A DNA stretch of 64,000 nucleotides from Roseibium aquae (GCF_008711285.1 NZ_VXDC01000005.1:186001-250000); one strand, 5' to 3'. Positions 9,370-20,795 are shown, counted from the stretch's first letter. Notes: generated from the letters alone by a model not told the origin. Numbers and translations: made by a program.

Positions 9370-11067
9370 TTAGTCGTCGCTGGCCTGCTTGAGGGCCGCA
9401 CCCAGGATATCGCCCAGGGACGCGCCGCTGTCGGAGGAGCCGTACTGAGCGACAGCTTCCTTTTCTTCGGCGATTTCCAGAGCCTTGATCGACACGGCAA
9501 CCTTGCGGGTCTTCTTGTCGAACTGGGTGATGCGGGCGTCGAACTTGTCGCCCACGGAGAACTTCTCCGGGCGCTGCTCTTCTCGGTCGCGTGACAGATC
9601 TGCCCGACGGATAAAGGCTGTCAGGTCGCTGTCCGCGATCTTCACATCCAGGCCGCCGTCCTTGATCTCGACGACTTCACAGGTGACGATCGCATTCTTG
9701 CGAAGTTCACCGGCTGCCCCGGACTCCATCGGGTCGCCGCCAAGCTGCTTAATGCCGAGCGAGATCCGCTCTTTTTCGACGTCGACGTCAAGCACAACGG
9801 CGCGAACCATGTCGCCCTTCTTGTACTCGTCGATGACCTGCTCGCCCGGACGGTTCCAGTCAAGATCGCTCAGGTGCACCATGCCGTCCACGTCGCCGTC
9901 AAGGCCAATGAAGAGACCGAACTCGGTCTTGTTCTTCACTTCGCCTTCCACTTCGGTGTTGATCGGGAACTGCTCGGCAAAGGCATCCCACGGGTTCTGC
10001 AGGGTCTGCTTGAGGCCGAGGGAGATCCGCCGCTTGACCGGATCAACTTCCAGGATCATCACTTCGACTTCCTGGGACGTGGAAACGATCTTGCCCGGAT
10101 GGACGTTTTTCTTCGTCCAGGACATTTCGGAAACGTGGATCAGGCCTTCGATGCCCGGCTCCAGTTCGACGAATGCACCGTAGTCGGTGATGTTGGTCAC
10201 ACGGCCGGTGAACTTGGCTTCGATCGGGTATTTGGCTTCGATGCCATCCCACGGGTCGGTCTCAAGCTGCTTCATGCCAAGGCTGATGCGATGCGTGTCT
10301 TGATTGACGCGGATGATCTGAACCCTGACCGTCTGGCCGATGGTGAGCACTTCCGACGGATGGTTGATGCGGCGCCACGCGATGTCGGTGACGTGCAGCA
10401 GGCCGTCGATGCCGCCGAGATCGACGAATGCACCATAATCGGTGATGTTCTTGACCACACCCTCGACCGTCTGACCTTCTTCCAGGCTTTGAACCAGCTC
10501 GGAACGCTGTTCGGCGCGGGTCTCTTCCAGAACGACGCGGCGCGACACAACAATGTTGCCCCGGCGCTTGTCCATTTTCAGGATCTGGAACGGCTGCGGC
10601 GTGTGCATCAGCGGAGTGACGTCGCGCACCGGACGGATGTCGACCTGCGAGCGCGGCAAGAAGGCTACGGCACCGTCGAGGTCCACGGTGAAGCCACCCT
10701 TGACCTGGTTGAAAATCTGGCCGGTGACTTTCTCGTTGGCTTCGAAAGCCACTTCGAGACGAACCCAGCTTTCTTCGCGGCGGGCTTTCTCGCGGGACAG
10801 GACGGCCTCGCCCAGAGCATTTTCAACGCGCTCAAGGTAGACTTCGACCTCATCGCCGACCTTCATGTCGCCGTCGCGGCCCTTGGCGCCGAATTCCTTC
10901 AGCGGCACGCGGCCTTCCACTTTCAAGCCGACGTCGATAACCGCAAGATCTTTCTCGATTGCGACGACGGTCCCTTTGACCACGGCCCCTTCGTAAAGGT
11001 CGGTCTGGGTGAATGACTCTTCGAGAAGAGCCGCAAAATCCTCTGTCGAGGGATTGAAATCAGACAT
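9370..11067 (-). CDS. rpsA: 30S ribosomal protein S1
   Basis: A 565-residue ribosomal protein that binds and unfolds mRNA for initiation. It consists of six S1-type OB-fold repeats; repeats 3-5 are the clearest, each with a stretch like ITDYGAFVDLGGIDGLLH or KNKTEFGLFIGL and the RISLG(M/L)KQ ending. AGGAG lies 7 nt upstream of the ATG. The 275-bp leader between cmk and rpsA includes a perfect GGCGCC-AAT-GGCGCC palindrome (11233-11247) and may hold the promoter and autoregulatory leader common for S1. Confidence 0.97.
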   Translation of the reverse strand: MSDFNPSTEDFAALLEESFTQTDLYEGAVVKGTVVAIEKDLAVIDVGLKVEGRVPLKEFGAKGRDGDMKVGDEVEVYLERVENALGEAVLSREKARREESWVRLEVAFEANEKVTGQIFNQVKGGFTVDLDGAVAFLPRSQVDIRPVRDVTPLMHTPQPFQILKMDKRRGNIVVSRRVVLEETRAEQRSELVQSLEEGQTVEGVVKNITDYGAFVDLGGIDGLLHVTDIAWRRINHPSEVLTIGQTVRVQIIRVNQDTHRISLGMKQLETDPWDGIEAKYPIEAKFTGRVTNITDYGAFVELEPGIEGLIHVSEMSWTKKNVHPGKIVSTSQEVEVMILEVDPVKRRISLGLKQTLQNPWDAFAEQFPINTEVEGEVKNKTEFGLFIGLDGDVDGMVHLSDLDWNRPGEQVIDEYKKGDMVRAVVLDVDVEKERISLGIKQLGGDPMESGAAGELRKNAIVTCEVVEIKDGGLDVKIADSDLTAFIRRADLSRDREEQRPEKFSVGDKFDARITQFDKKTRKVAVSIKALEIAEEKEAVAQYGSSDSGASLGDILGAALKQASDD

Positions 11068-11342
11068 TTAATCTCCTGGCGCCATGTCTGGCGAACCGCC
11101 GGCGGGTTGGTGTTGCAAATGGGATCCGCGGTCGCCCGGGAGATGCTGAGCGCTCTCCTTCCCTCACTTCGCTGAAACAGCAGAAGCAATGGGCCGGCGG
11201 TCGGACGACGTTGGATCCGGTCTTCAAGTCAAGGCGCCAATGGCGCCGAATTCCAAATGCAAGGCGGCTTTTCGCGGGGCCGGGCAACCAAAATCATAAC
11301 GCAAAAGGGGGCGCGCCGCTCGGACGAACCCCAACGTTAGGC

Positions 11343-13381
<2,039 letters not shown>

Positions 13382-13537
13382 TCATCTGCTTCATGCCTTG
13401 AAATTTCGGTGGAGGCGTGCAGAACAGATGACGGATGAGCGAAACGGCGCGTTTTTGCTTTGACAGACCGGCGATCTTGGCGATAAGGGGCGCCGCAAAT
13501 CACGAAAACAATCGAAAGCAATCGAAGGGTAAGCACA

Positions 13538-13933
13538 GTGGCAAAACCTGAACTTGGCACAAAGCGACTGTGCCCGAGCTGTGGCGCAAAATATTACGAT
13601 CTGAACCGGGATCCTATTACTTGTCCAAAATGCGGCACGATTTTCCAGGTCGTCATGACGTCCCGTGCAGCCAAGGCGGCCAAGGCCGCGAAGGAAATCG
13701 AGGACGAAGATGACGAGGACGTGGACGTCGATGCGCCCGAAATCGTGACCCTCGACGAAGCGGATTCGGAAGCCGAAGGTGTGTCCGATGATGTGCCGGA
13801 TCTCGAGGACGATGAGGTCGAGATCGACGACGACGACACGGAAGCGGACGATGTCTTCATCGACGAAGATGATGAAAGCGAAGACGACGTTCCTGGAATT
13901 CGTGTGGAAATCGACGAGGATCCGGACCGCTAA
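13538..13933 (+). CDS. TIGR02300 family protein (FYDLN acid domain)
   Basis: A 131-residue protein with an N-terminal zinc ribbon made of two CxxC knuckles (CPSC near residue 12 and CPKC near 30) flanking YYDLNRDP, which stands for the FYDLN motif of the family. After residue 55 the chain is almost entirely Asp/Glu and surely disordered. The function is unknown. It is found across alphaproteobacteria divergently from aroA and near a tRNA-Ala, exactly the context here. Confidence 0.9.
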   Translation: MAKPELGTKRLCPSCGAKYYDLNRDPITCPKCGTIFQVVMTSRAAKAAKAAKEIEDEDDEDVDVDAPEIVTLDEADSEAEGVSDDVPDLEDDEVEIDDDDTEADDVFIDEDDESEDDVPGIRVEIDEDPDR

Positions 13934-13957
13934 ACTCTTGTTTTTCCATTCGTATTA

Positions 13958-13978
13958 TGTGGATTTTTGATATCCACA
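13958..13978 (+). terminator. Short hairpin after the FYDLN gene
   Basis: Perfect 7-bp stem TGTGGAT/ATCCACA with a 7-nt T-rich loop, 25 bp after the stop codon. No T-run follows, so the terminator role is tentative. Confidence 0.35.
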
Positions 13979-14008
13979 AAGCGTTTGGAAACTTGCGACA
14001 TTTTCTGC

Positions 14009-14037
14009 TTGATCATTGGAGGCGGGCTGACTATGTT
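14009..14037 (+). promoter_or_regulatory. Sigma-70-like promoter of the tRNA-Ala gene
   Basis: TTGATC (14009-14014) and TATGTT (14032-14037) are separated by exactly 17 bp, about 48 bp before the tRNA. The spacer and -10 also lie in a hairpin with perfect 8-bp arms GGAGGCGG/CCGCCTCC (14018-14045), which may instead mark the end of the upstream transcript. Confidence 0.5.
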
Positions 14038-14084
14038 CCGCCTCCATCAAGACCGGTGACCCAAGCCGGTCGTGAACATGGTTC

Positions 14085-14160
<76 letters not shown>

Positions 14161-14343
14161 CTTCCACCATTTACCGGTTACCATTTGATCTTTGGCATTA
14201 GTCCAGAGCGGAGCTGTCTGCGCGAATGAACCGGTTTGATCCTTGGTTTCGCGTCCGGCATGGGCGGCGCCGGGTTGAAATCCCAGCTGCAGGCATCATC
14301 GCTCTTTCGTCCCGCATTCCTTGGTTCAGAGTGGGAAGATCGC

Positions 14344-14772
14344 GTGGCATCTGAAAGCCTTGCCCTGTTCTTGGCGGCCTTCCTGGCTGCGACACTGGTT
14401 CCCGCTCAGTCCGAATTGGGATTGGCGGTTCTGGCCACACGGTCCCCTGACAAGGCTTGGCTTTTTCTCGCCGTGGCCAGTCTCGGCAACACCCTTGGAT
14501 CCGTCGTGAATTGGGGGCTCGGGCAAGGCCTTGCCCGGTTTCAGGACCGGCGCTGGTTTCCGTTCAAGCCAAGCCAGATCGCGGCGGCGCGGAGGCGGTA
14601 TGCCCGGTTCGGCTACTGGAGCTTGCTTTTAAGCTGGGTGCCGGTGGTCGGGGATCCGCTGACACTGATTGCCGGTGTCATGAAAGAGCCGCTGTGGCGC
14701 TTCCTGCTGCTCGTCGCGTTCGCGAAAACGGCCCGCTACGTCACCGTGCTTTGGGCGGCGTCTCTGTTCTGA
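14344..14772 (+). CDS. YqaA family membrane protein (SNARE-associated/DedA-like)
   Basis: A 142-residue inner-membrane protein, the same length as E. coli YqaA. Hydrophobic segments alternate with the loop LGNTLGSVVNWGLGQGLARF and the re-entrant-type motif LLLSWVPVVGDPLTLIAGVM, which correspond to the G-x-x-x-G...VPxVGD pattern of the VTT/DedA-related fold. The GTG start at 14344 is chosen because GGGAAG precedes it and the upstream in-frame codons look non-coding. The physiological role is unknown. Confidence 0.82.
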   Translation: MASESLALFLAAFLAATLVPAQSELGLAVLATRSPDKAWLFLAVASLGNTLGSVVNWGLGQGLARFQDRRWFPFKPSQIAAARRRYARFGYWSLLLSWVPVVGDPLTLIAGVMKEPLWRFLLLVAFAKTARYVTVLWAASLF

Positions 14773-15296
14773 CCCGGGCCCCTGATCGTCCTTCGGTTCA
14801 AGCGGTCCGGTGCGATCTGACGGTCAGGCAGGTTGCAATGGGGCGGTGATACTGGCGCTGCTTTCCCAAGACTCTCCCTCTACGACATGGCCGGGAGGCC
14901 CGTCATCCAATGTTCATATGAACTCTGATGCGGCAATCTGGAGCCGATCACGCTGCTCGCTGCGCCACGAAAGGGCGCTTTGAAGCGAACAGGCTCTGGA
15001 TGAGCGGGGCCGGGAAGCCCGGATTCATAACGGTTTTGAACAAGAACTGCGGTCATGCGCCGGGATGAGAAAGGGCTCGCGCCGTGTCCGGAAGCCGCCA
15101 CAGGACTGGGTTGAAAATCTTCCTCCTGGGCATTTCCGTGTTGTAAAACGTTCACATGAACGACATAAGATGTTCATATGAAAAAAATAGAACGTTTCGG
15201 GCAATTCAAAACCTGAAGGGCACCCCTGTTTATGGGGCGCTTAAACGTCAGTCATATGAAACCGGGGAACCCGCCCCGCGATTTGGGAGCAATGAA
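14773..15296 (+). promoter_or_regulatory. ugp control region with repeated GTTCATATGAAC-type palindromes
   Basis: This 524-bp gap holds no convincing gene. It contains a perfect 12-bp palindrome GTTCATATGAAC at 14912-14923, GTTCACATGAAC at 15150-15161 and GTTCATATGAAA at 15172-15183; a weaker half-match (CATATGAAAC) lies at 15253-15262. The last two full sites are 22 bp apart centre to centre, i.e. on the same face of the helix, about 120-150 bp before ugpB. They look like operators of one dimeric regulator. No such regulator is encoded nearby. No clear Pho box was seen. Confidence 0.6.
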
Positions 15297-16607
15297 ATGG
15301 CTATTCGCAAAACTGTCGCCAGCGTCGTTGCCGCAGCTGCCCTGCTCGGCACCTCAACGGTCTCTTACGCAGCAACCGAAATCTCCTGGTGGCACGCCAT
15401 GGGCGGTGCGCTTGGCGACGCCGTGAATGAAATGGCAACCGCCTACAATGCGTCGCAGGACGCGTGCGTGATCACGCCGTCATACAAGGGCGGCTACGAA
15501 GACACGTTGACAGCAGGCATCGCCGCATTCCGCGCTGGCGAGCAGCCGAACGTCATTCAGGTGTTCGACGCCGGTGCCGCGACCATCATCGGTGCCAAGG
15601 GCGCTGTGATCCCGGCTCAGACCATTCTGCAAGAGGCTGGTGTTGAGTTCGACATCAACGACTATATCGAAGGTGTGCGGAATTTTTACGCAGACAGCGA
15701 TGGCACGATGATCGGCATGCCGTTCAACTCGTCCACGCCGATCCTCTACACCAACGAGGAAGCCCTTCAGAAGGCCGGTGTTGAGGCTCCGAAAACTTGG
15801 GAAGAGTTCCAGGAAATCGCTCCCAAGCTGAAAGAAGCCGGTTATGTGCCGTTGGCTCAGTCCCACCTGCCGTGGATTTTCACTGAGAACTTCAAGTCCC
15901 GCCATAACCTCCAGTTCGCGACCAACAACAATGGTTACGACGGCGCCACCGGCACACAGTTGATCTTCGGTGAGCCGATCAAGGCGCATTTTACCGCTGT
16001 TAAAGAGTGGCTCGACAACGATCTGTTCGCCTGGTACGGCACTGGCTGGAGCGACAACCAGACCCCGTTCAATGAAGGCAAGGTTGCCATGTGGCTTGGG
16101 TCTTCCGGGTCCTTCGCCGGCATCCAGCAAACCGTTGAATTCCCATTTTCCGCGACGTTCCTGCCTTACTGGGATGCGGTTGAGGGTGCGGGAACCGGCA
16201 CTTTCATCGGTGGTGCAGCCCTGTTCGCCATGTCCGGCAAGCCGGACGAAGAGAACAAGTGCGTTGCGTCCTTCTTCGAATACCTGAGCTCGCCGGAAGT
16301 CCAGTACACCTGGCACCGTGACACCGGCTATGTGCCGATCACCAACGCTGCTTATGAGCTGGCCAAAGAAGACGGCCACTATGAGCGCTTCCCGGCCGCT
16401 GAGGTTGGTATCCAGCAGCTAACCCTTCCGGGCGGTGAGTGGACCAAGGGCTACCGTATGGGCTTTTACGTCCAGATCCGTGACGTGATGAACCGTGAGT
16501 ATGGCCGCATCCTGACCGGTGAAACCGACGTGGAAACAGCCTTCGCCACGATTGAGGAAGAGGGCAACCGTCTTCTCGAGCGGTTCGCCAAGACCATCGA
16601 AAACTAA
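15297..16607 (+). CDS. ugpB: sn-Glycerol-3-phosphate ABC transporter, periplasmic binding protein
   Basis: A 436-residue family-1 binding protein. The Sec signal peptide is residues 1-25 (AIRKTVAS...SVSYA), with the mature chain starting ATEISWWHAM. UgpB-typical stretches follow: YKGGYEDTLTAGIAAFR, a QVFDAGAATI segment, GMPFNSSTPILYTN, a NNGYDG motif and WHRDTGYVPIT. The length matches E. coli UgpB (438). GGGAG precedes the chosen ATG by 8 nt; an upstream in-frame start would put 47 residues before the signal peptide. First gene of ugpBAEC. Confidence 0.9.
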   Translation: MAIRKTVASVVAAAALLGTSTVSYAATEISWWHAMGGALGDAVNEMATAYNASQDACVITPSYKGGYEDTLTAGIAAFRAGEQPNVIQVFDAGAATIIGAKGAVIPAQTILQEAGVEFDINDYIEGVRNFYADSDGTMIGMPFNSSTPILYTNEEALQKAGVEAPKTWEEFQEIAPKLKEAGYVPLAQSHLPWIFTENFKSRHNLQFATNNNGYDGATGTQLIFGEPIKAHFTAVKEWLDNDLFAWYGTGWSDNQTPFNEGKVAMWLGSSGSFAGIQQTVEFPFSATFLPYWDAVEGAGTGTFIGGAALFAMSGKPDEENKCVASFFEYLSSPEVQYTWHRDTGYVPITNAAYELAKEDGHYERFPAAEVGIQQLTLPGGEWTKGYRMGFYVQIRDVMNREYGRILTGETDVETAFATIEEEGNRLLERFAKTIEN

Positions 16608-16627
16608 GCTTTGGTTCTATCGAATGC

Positions 16628-16657
16628 ATGGGGGCGCGCCTGCGCCCCCATCTTTTT
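16628..16657 (+). terminator. Intra-operon terminator/attenuator after ugpB
   Basis: Perfect 10-bp stem ATGGGGGCGC/GCGCCCCCAT with a 4-nt loop, followed by CTTTTT. It sits 20 bp after the ugpB stop and 70 bp before ugpA, a placement that would give more binding protein than permease. Confidence 0.85.
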
Positions 16658-16726
16658 AGGGCGCATGCCCATTTGTCCATTTGCGTTGTCGGTTGACGGC
16701 GCAAACGCCGAAAGCCGGACCCGGTC

Positions 16727-17608
16727 ATGAAAAAGGTTCAGTTCACTTCGCTCTCCATGCCGTACCTGCTGCTGTTTCCGCAGCTTGCGATTGTCGGTAT
16801 ATTTTTCTTGTGGCCCGCTGCCGAGGCGGTGCGGTCTTCCTTTTATCTGGAAGACCCGTTCGGCTTTGGATCGACCTTCGTCGGCTTCGACAACTTTGTC
16901 GATACGGTCACCTCCTCCGACTATGGCCGAACTGCGCGGTTTACGGCCGTTTTCACGTTCTTCGTGACGTTTCTTTCCCTTGCGATCGCCCTCTTGCTCG
17001 CGGTGAAGGCGGACAAGGTGCTGCGTGGCGCGTCGACCTATAAAACCTTGCTCATGTGGGTGTATGCCGTAGCGCCGCCCGTGGCGGGTCTCATCGGGTT
17101 GTTGTTGTTCGACCAGCATGTCGGGCCGATTGTCGACTTCGTTGCGCTGTTCGGCTGGCAAATGCAGATTGGGGTGAACTACTATGACACTGCGACAGCC
17201 ATGATCATCGTGTCGGTCTGGAAACAGATCCCGATCAATTTCATTTTCTTCCTGTCCGGACTTCAAGGCATCTCGAAGTCGGTTCAGGAAGCTGCAAGCA
17301 TCGACTGCCGGTCTGGGTTCCGCCGGTTCTGGACGGTCACCTTTCCGCTCCTTGCGCCCACCGGATTCTTCTTGCTGATCATCAACATCACCTATGCGTT
17401 CTTCGACACGTTCGGGATTGTCGACGTGATCGTGAAGGCGGAACCTGGGAACAATCCCGTTACCCTGGTCTACAAGGTGTTTCTCGATGGGTTCCGGGGC
17501 AACGACCTGGGTGGGTCCTCGGCCCAGTCGGTCATTCTGATGATCCTTGTCTTCATCCTAACAATCGTTCAGTTCCGCCTTATCGAGCGGCGCGTTCACT
17601 ACACATAG
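16727..17608 (+). CDS. ugpA: sn-Glycerol-3-phosphate ABC transporter permease UgpA
   Basis: A 293-residue MalF-type inner-membrane permease with six predicted helices. The EAA loop that contacts the ATPase is near residue 190 (QEAASIDCRSGFRRFWTVTF). The opening MPYLLLFPQLAIVGIFFLWPA and the order with ugpE and ugpC mark it as UgpA. It lies 118 bp after ugpB, behind the attenuator. Confidence 0.9.
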   Translation: MKKVQFTSLSMPYLLLFPQLAIVGIFFLWPAAEAVRSSFYLEDPFGFGSTFVGFDNFVDTVTSSDYGRTARFTAVFTFFVTFLSLAIALLLAVKADKVLRGASTYKTLLMWVYAVAPPVAGLIGLLLFDQHVGPIVDFVALFGWQMQIGVNYYDTATAMIIVSVWKQIPINFIFFLSGLQGISKSVQEAASIDCRSGFRRFWTVTFPLLAPTGFFLLIINITYAFFDTFGIVDVIVKAEPGNNPVTLVYKVFLDGFRGNDLGGSSAQSVILMILVFILTIVQFRLIERRVHYT

Positions 17609-17619
17609 AGGGGTGGGAC

Positions 17620-18462
17620 ATGAACCGTCTTAAGCTGTCAGATCACCTGATCCTGATCCTCGGGGTGCTGTTCATGGTGTCCCCCGTGGTGCTGGCCTTC
17701 ATCACCTCGACCCATGATGCGTTGACGATCTTCCGGTCCGGCCTTCAGTTCACCCCGGGCGACCAGATGGTGGAAAACTATCGGAAGGTGATGTTCGAGG
17801 CCGGCGGCTTTACCAAGCAGGTTGACGGCTGGGTAATGCTGCAGAACTCCCTCATCCTCGGGCTCGGTTTCGCTATCGGCAAGATCGTGATCTCGATGCT
17901 GGCTGCTTATGCGATCGTCTATTTCCGGTTTCCGCTCGGAAGCCTGTGTTTCTGGATCATTTTTTCCACGCTGCTGCTGCCTCTCGAAGTCCGCATCCTG
18001 CCCTCTTACGAGATTGTTCAGTCTCTCGGCATGGTCAACACCTATTCCGGCCTGATTGTGCCGCTGATTGCTTCGGCAACCGCGACCTTCTTCTTCCGGC
18101 AGTTTTACATGTCGGTTCCGGACGAACTTCTCGAGGCGGCCCGCATTGACGGGGCCGGCCCGTGGAAGTTTTTCATCGACATCTTGGTTCCGCTTTCCAA
18201 GACCATGATCGCAGCGATCTTCATCATCATGTTTGTCTTCGGCTGGAACCAGTATCTATGGCCGACGCTGATCACCACGGACGAGAGCTTCTTTACGCTG
18301 GTGCGCGGCATTCGCCAAATTCTTCAAGTTTGGGTGGGGTCGCAGATTCCCGATTACCAGGAGGCCATGGCGCTCGCGATCATTGCGATGCTTCCTCCCG
18401 TGATCGTAGTCGTGATCTTCCAGAGCTGGTTTATCAAAGGGCTCGTCGAGAGCGACAAGTGA
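17620..18462 (+). CDS. ugpE: sn-Glycerol-3-phosphate ABC transporter permease UgpE
   Basis: A 280-residue MalG-type permease, the partner of UgpA. The EAA motif is [19 protein letters not shown] near residue 170, and the C-terminus [13 protein letters not shown] matches the UgpE ending. AGGGGTGGGA lies just before the ATG. It starts 11 bp after ugpA. Confidence 0.92.
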   Translation: MNRLKLSDHLILILGVLFMVSPVVLAFITSTHDALTIFRSGLQFTPGDQMVENYRKVMFEAGGFTKQVDGWVMLQNSLILGLGFAIGKIVISMLAAYAIVYFRFPLGSLCFWIIFSTLLLPLEVRILPSYEIVQSLGMVNTYSGLIVPLIASATATFFFRQFYMSVPDELLEAARIDGAGPWKFFIDILVPLSKTMIAAIFIIMFVFGWNQYLWPTLITTDESFFTLVRGIRQILQVWVGSQIPDYQEAMALAIIAMLPPVIVVVIFQSWFIKGLVESDK

Positions 18463-18469
18463 GGAAACA

Positions 18470-19552
18470 ATGGCAACGATTACTCTCGATACAGTCCGTA
18501 AGGTTTATGCCGGGGATGTCGAGGCGGTCAAAGGTGTCTCGATCAATATTGCGGATGGCGAGTTCATCGTTCTGGTCGGCCCCTCGGGCTGCGGCAAATC
18601 CACATTGCTGCGGATGATCGCCGGGCTCGAAGACATCACGACCGGTGAGATCAAGATCGCCGACCGGCTCGTGAATAATGTGGATCCGGCCGACCGGGAC
18701 ATCGCGATGGTGTTCCAGAACTATGCGCTTTACCCGCACATGTCGGTCTACAACAATCTTGCCTACGGTCTGAAGAACCGCGGGATGAAGAAGGCGGAGA
18801 TCGACCGGCGGGTGAAGGAGGCCGCGCGCATCCTTGAAATCGGCGAGTACCTGGACCGGAAGCCGCGGGCCTTGTCCGGTGGCCAGCGCCAGCGTGTCGC
18901 AATGGGCCGGGCCATCGTCCGCGAGCCGGCCGCGTTCCTGTTTGATGAACCATTGTCGAACCTAGATGCCAAGTTGCGCGTGCAGATGCGCGTGGAGATC
19001 AAGCGTTTGCAACGGTCCCTCGGCACGACCAGCGTGTATGTCACGCACGATCAGCTGGAGGCCATGACCCTTGCCGACCGTCTGGTTGTCTTGAACAAGG
19101 GCCAGATCGAACAGATCGGGTCCCCCATCGAGGTCTATGACAATCCGGCTTCAACCTTCGTGGCCAGCTTCATCGGATCACCGGCAATGAATCTTCTGGA
19201 GGTGAAAGCCGGGGAAGCAGGTCTCGGCCTGGCAAAAGGAACCGGACTGTCCGCTCCGAACCCGCACGGCAAGCCGGCGTATAAACTGGGGATCCGGCCC
19301 GAACATCTTCACGTCGTCGACGGTCAAACGGTCCCGGACGGTCATTTGTCCATCACTGCCACGGTCAATGTTCTGGAGCCGGTGGGCGCTGAAAGCTTTG
19401 TATATGCGTCCTTCGCCGATGGCGGGCCAGAAATCGTCATTCGCGTGTCGAGCCATGCCCGTCATCAGCCCGGGTCGACGCTCCAACTGACGGCGGACCC
19501 CGCCAATCTGCACTATTTCGACCCCGAAAACGGCCAGAGGCTCACAGGCTGA
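18470..19552 (+). CDS. ugpC: sn-Glycerol-3-phosphate ABC transporter ATP-binding protein UgpC
   Basis: A 360-residue MalK/UgpC-type ATPase. Walker [10 protein letters not shown] is near residue 37, the Q-loop is in [12 protein letters not shown], the ABC signature in [14 protein letters not shown], and Walker B in [15 protein letters not shown] with the H-loop in [14 protein letters not shown]-terminal TOBE/MalK-type regulatory domain (about residues 240-358) is present. Start 7 bp after ugpE, with GAGGAA as ribosome binding site. Confidence 0.95.
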   Translation: MATITLDTVRKVYAGDVEAVKGVSINIADGEFIVLVGPSGCGKSTLLRMIAGLEDITTGEIKIADRLVNNVDPADRDIAMVFQNYALYPHMSVYNNLAYGLKNRGMKKAEIDRRVKEAARILEIGEYLDRKPRALSGGQRQRVAMGRAIVREPAAFLFDEPLSNLDAKLRVQMRVEIKRLQRSLGTTSVYVTHDQLEAMTLADRLVVLNKGQIEQIGSPIEVYDNPASTFVASFIGSPAMNLLEVKAGEAGLGLAKGTGLSAPNPHGKPAYKLGIRPEHLHVVDGQTVPDGHLSITATVNVLEPVGAESFVYASFADGGPEIVIRVSSHARHQPGSTLQLTADPANLHYFDPENGQRLTG

Positions 19553-19608
19553 AGATCCGCAACAGAGCAAGGCCGGGCGTCCGACGAGGGGGCGTCCGGC
19601 TGCTCAGG

Positions 19609-19641
19609 AAGCCGCTCCGCCCTGCGTGAGCGGCTTTCTTT
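19609..19641 (+). terminator. Terminator of the ugp operon
   Basis: Perfect 9-bp stem AAGCCGCTC/GAGCGGCTT with a 10-nt loop, followed by TCTTTTC, 56 bp after the ugpC stop. Confidence 0.75.
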
Positions 19642-19649
19642 TCGTCCGG

Positions 19650-19901
19650 CATCCATTTCGATCGCGCGAGATAAGGCGCGGGAAAAAAACCATTTTGATC
19701 GATCAGCATCGCGTAGCTGAGATCCGGGCGCTTGAACGATATCTTGTCCGAAGAGCCGGTACGCCCGCTCGAACACAGGGCAAAGATCTTGCCGCCGACT
19801 TTTGTAACCGACGTGCCGCCACACTGCGCCACCGAAAGGAGGAGCGCAAGCTGTTCTCGCCCAACGGCCAGCTTCTTGAATAGACGCGGCGCAGTCGCCA
19901 T
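19650..19901 (-). pseudogene. MmcQ/YjbR-like protein remnant
   Basis: On the minus strand a segment reads TSVTKVGGKIFALCSS, then DKISFKRPDLSYAML and FPAPYLARSKWM, in the order and spacing of the DUF419 (MmcQ/YjbR) fold. The family's N-terminal helix is poorly preserved and the C-terminal helices expected after SKW are missing, replaced by sequence of the ugp terminator. The open frame itself continues to 19542 but is not family-like there. I infer a decaying gene clipped at its 3' end; a short divergent but working protein is the alternative. Confidence 0.5.
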
Positions 19902-19904
19902 ATT
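19875..19904 (+). promoter_or_regulatory. Heat-shock (RpoH-type) promoter of hsp20
   Basis: CTTGAAT (19875-19881) and CCATAT (19898-19903) are separated by 16 bp, fitting the alphaproteobacterial sigma-32 pattern of a CTTGAA-like -35 and a CCATAT-like -10. It is followed by a leader of about 70 nt before the Hsp20 gene. It also fits sigma-70 (TTGAAT-17-CATATT). Confidence 0.55.
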
Positions 19905-19982
19905 GTTCTTCAGGGACACGTCTCCCGTCCGGATGCCGCTGCAGGGTCCGGGCAAAAAGGTCGCTATATTAGGACTTTGAGG

Positions 19983-20411
19983 ATGACACGCATGTCAGCG
20001 TTTTCCAGCCCGTTTATGCTCGGGTTTGACGACATCGAGCGCGTGCTCGACCGCGTTTCCAAGGCTGCAAATGACGGCTATCCGCCGTACAATATCGAAC
20101 GCTTGCCGAAGCTGGAAAACCAGGGGGATGTCATTCGCATCACCTTGGCCGTTGCCGGGTTCACGCGGGACCAATTGGATGTTTCCGTTGAAGAGCGCCA
20201 GCTTGTGATCCGTGGACGTCAGGTCGACGACAAGTCGCGCGAGTACCTGCATCGGGGCATCGCCGCCCGCCAGTTTCAACGCGCGTTTGTTTTGGCCGAG
20301 GGGATCGAGATCCTTGGCGCGGACCTGAAGGACGGCCTTTTGTCCATCGACCTCGCTCGTCCTGAGCCGGAAAGGGTGATCCGGAAAATCGAGATCACCA
20401 GCAACGGCTGA
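19983..20411 (+). CDS. Hsp20 family small heat-shock protein (IbpA-like)
   Basis: A 142-residue ATP-independent holdase. The N-terminus has FSSPFMLGFDDIERVLDRVS, typical of alphaproteobacterial IbpA-like proteins; the alpha-crystallin domain runs from about residue 33 to 125 (ITLAVAGFTRDQLDVSVEE, then FQRAFVLAEGIEI and ADLKDGLLSIDLARP). A TTG 6 nt upstream and an ATG 9 nt downstream are alternative starts. It sits behind the RpoH-type promoter and 25 bp before the DUF1150 gene. Confidence 0.92.
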   Translation: MTRMSAFSSPFMLGFDDIERVLDRVSKAANDGYPPYNIERLPKLENQGDVIRITLAVAGFTRDQLDVSVEERQLVIRGRQVDDKSREYLHRGIAARQFQRAFVLAEGIEILGADLKDGLLSIDLARPEPERVIRKIEITSNG

Positions 20412-20436
20412 TACCAAGAACCAACGGAGAACACTG

Positions 20437-20721
20437 ATGCACAAACTCAATCCGCCCGCCGGCGGTAGCCGTCGCGTGCCTTCGGCGAAGATGACGAAGG
20501 ATGCCCTGACAAAGCTCGGCATCGGTCAAGTGGCCTATATGCGGAAGATCGGCGCCGCTGACCTTGCAACACTCTTCCCCGGGGTCCCGCCGGTTGACAA
20601 GTCCATGCAGCTCTATGCGCTGTTGAATGCGGATGGCAGTCCCATCATTCTGGCCGACAGCCCGCAGGCGGTTCTGGAGAATGCATGGGAAAACGAACTC
20701 CAGATGGTGAGCGTTCACTAA
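20437..20721 (+). CDS. DUF1150 family protein
   Basis: A 94-residue protein of unknown function with the family pattern: VAYMRKI in the middle, then LYALLNADGSPIILADS and a final VLENAWENEL. Members are regularly encoded next to small heat-shock proteins in alphaproteobacteria, and here the gap to hsp20 is 25 bp, so co-induction by heat is likely. No catalytic motif is visible. Confidence 0.88.
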   Translation: MHKLNPPAGGSRRVPSAKMTKDALTKLGIGQVAYMRKIGAADLATLFPGVPPVDKSMQLYALLNADGSPIILADSPQAVLENAWENELQMVSVH

Positions 20722-20795
20722 CCCATCGGGCGTTTTGTTTGAAGCGCCCAAAGATGCGCGGCCAACCAAGAAGCGATCAGCTTGGCGCGTGAAAT

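Noticed and set aside
9874-11016. A 380-codon frame opposite rpsA
   Set aside because: Antisense to ribosomal protein S1; its repeats only mirror the S1 repeats.
14880-15155. A 91-codon minus-strand frame between the ugp operators
   Set aside because: No ribosome binding site or domain; it would be traversed by the operator region, and its composition looks non-coding.
19914-19982. ROSE-type RNA thermometer in the hsp20 leader
   Set aside because: The conserved pairing of the Shine-Dalgarno with a UUGCU-like stretch was not found in the short leader.
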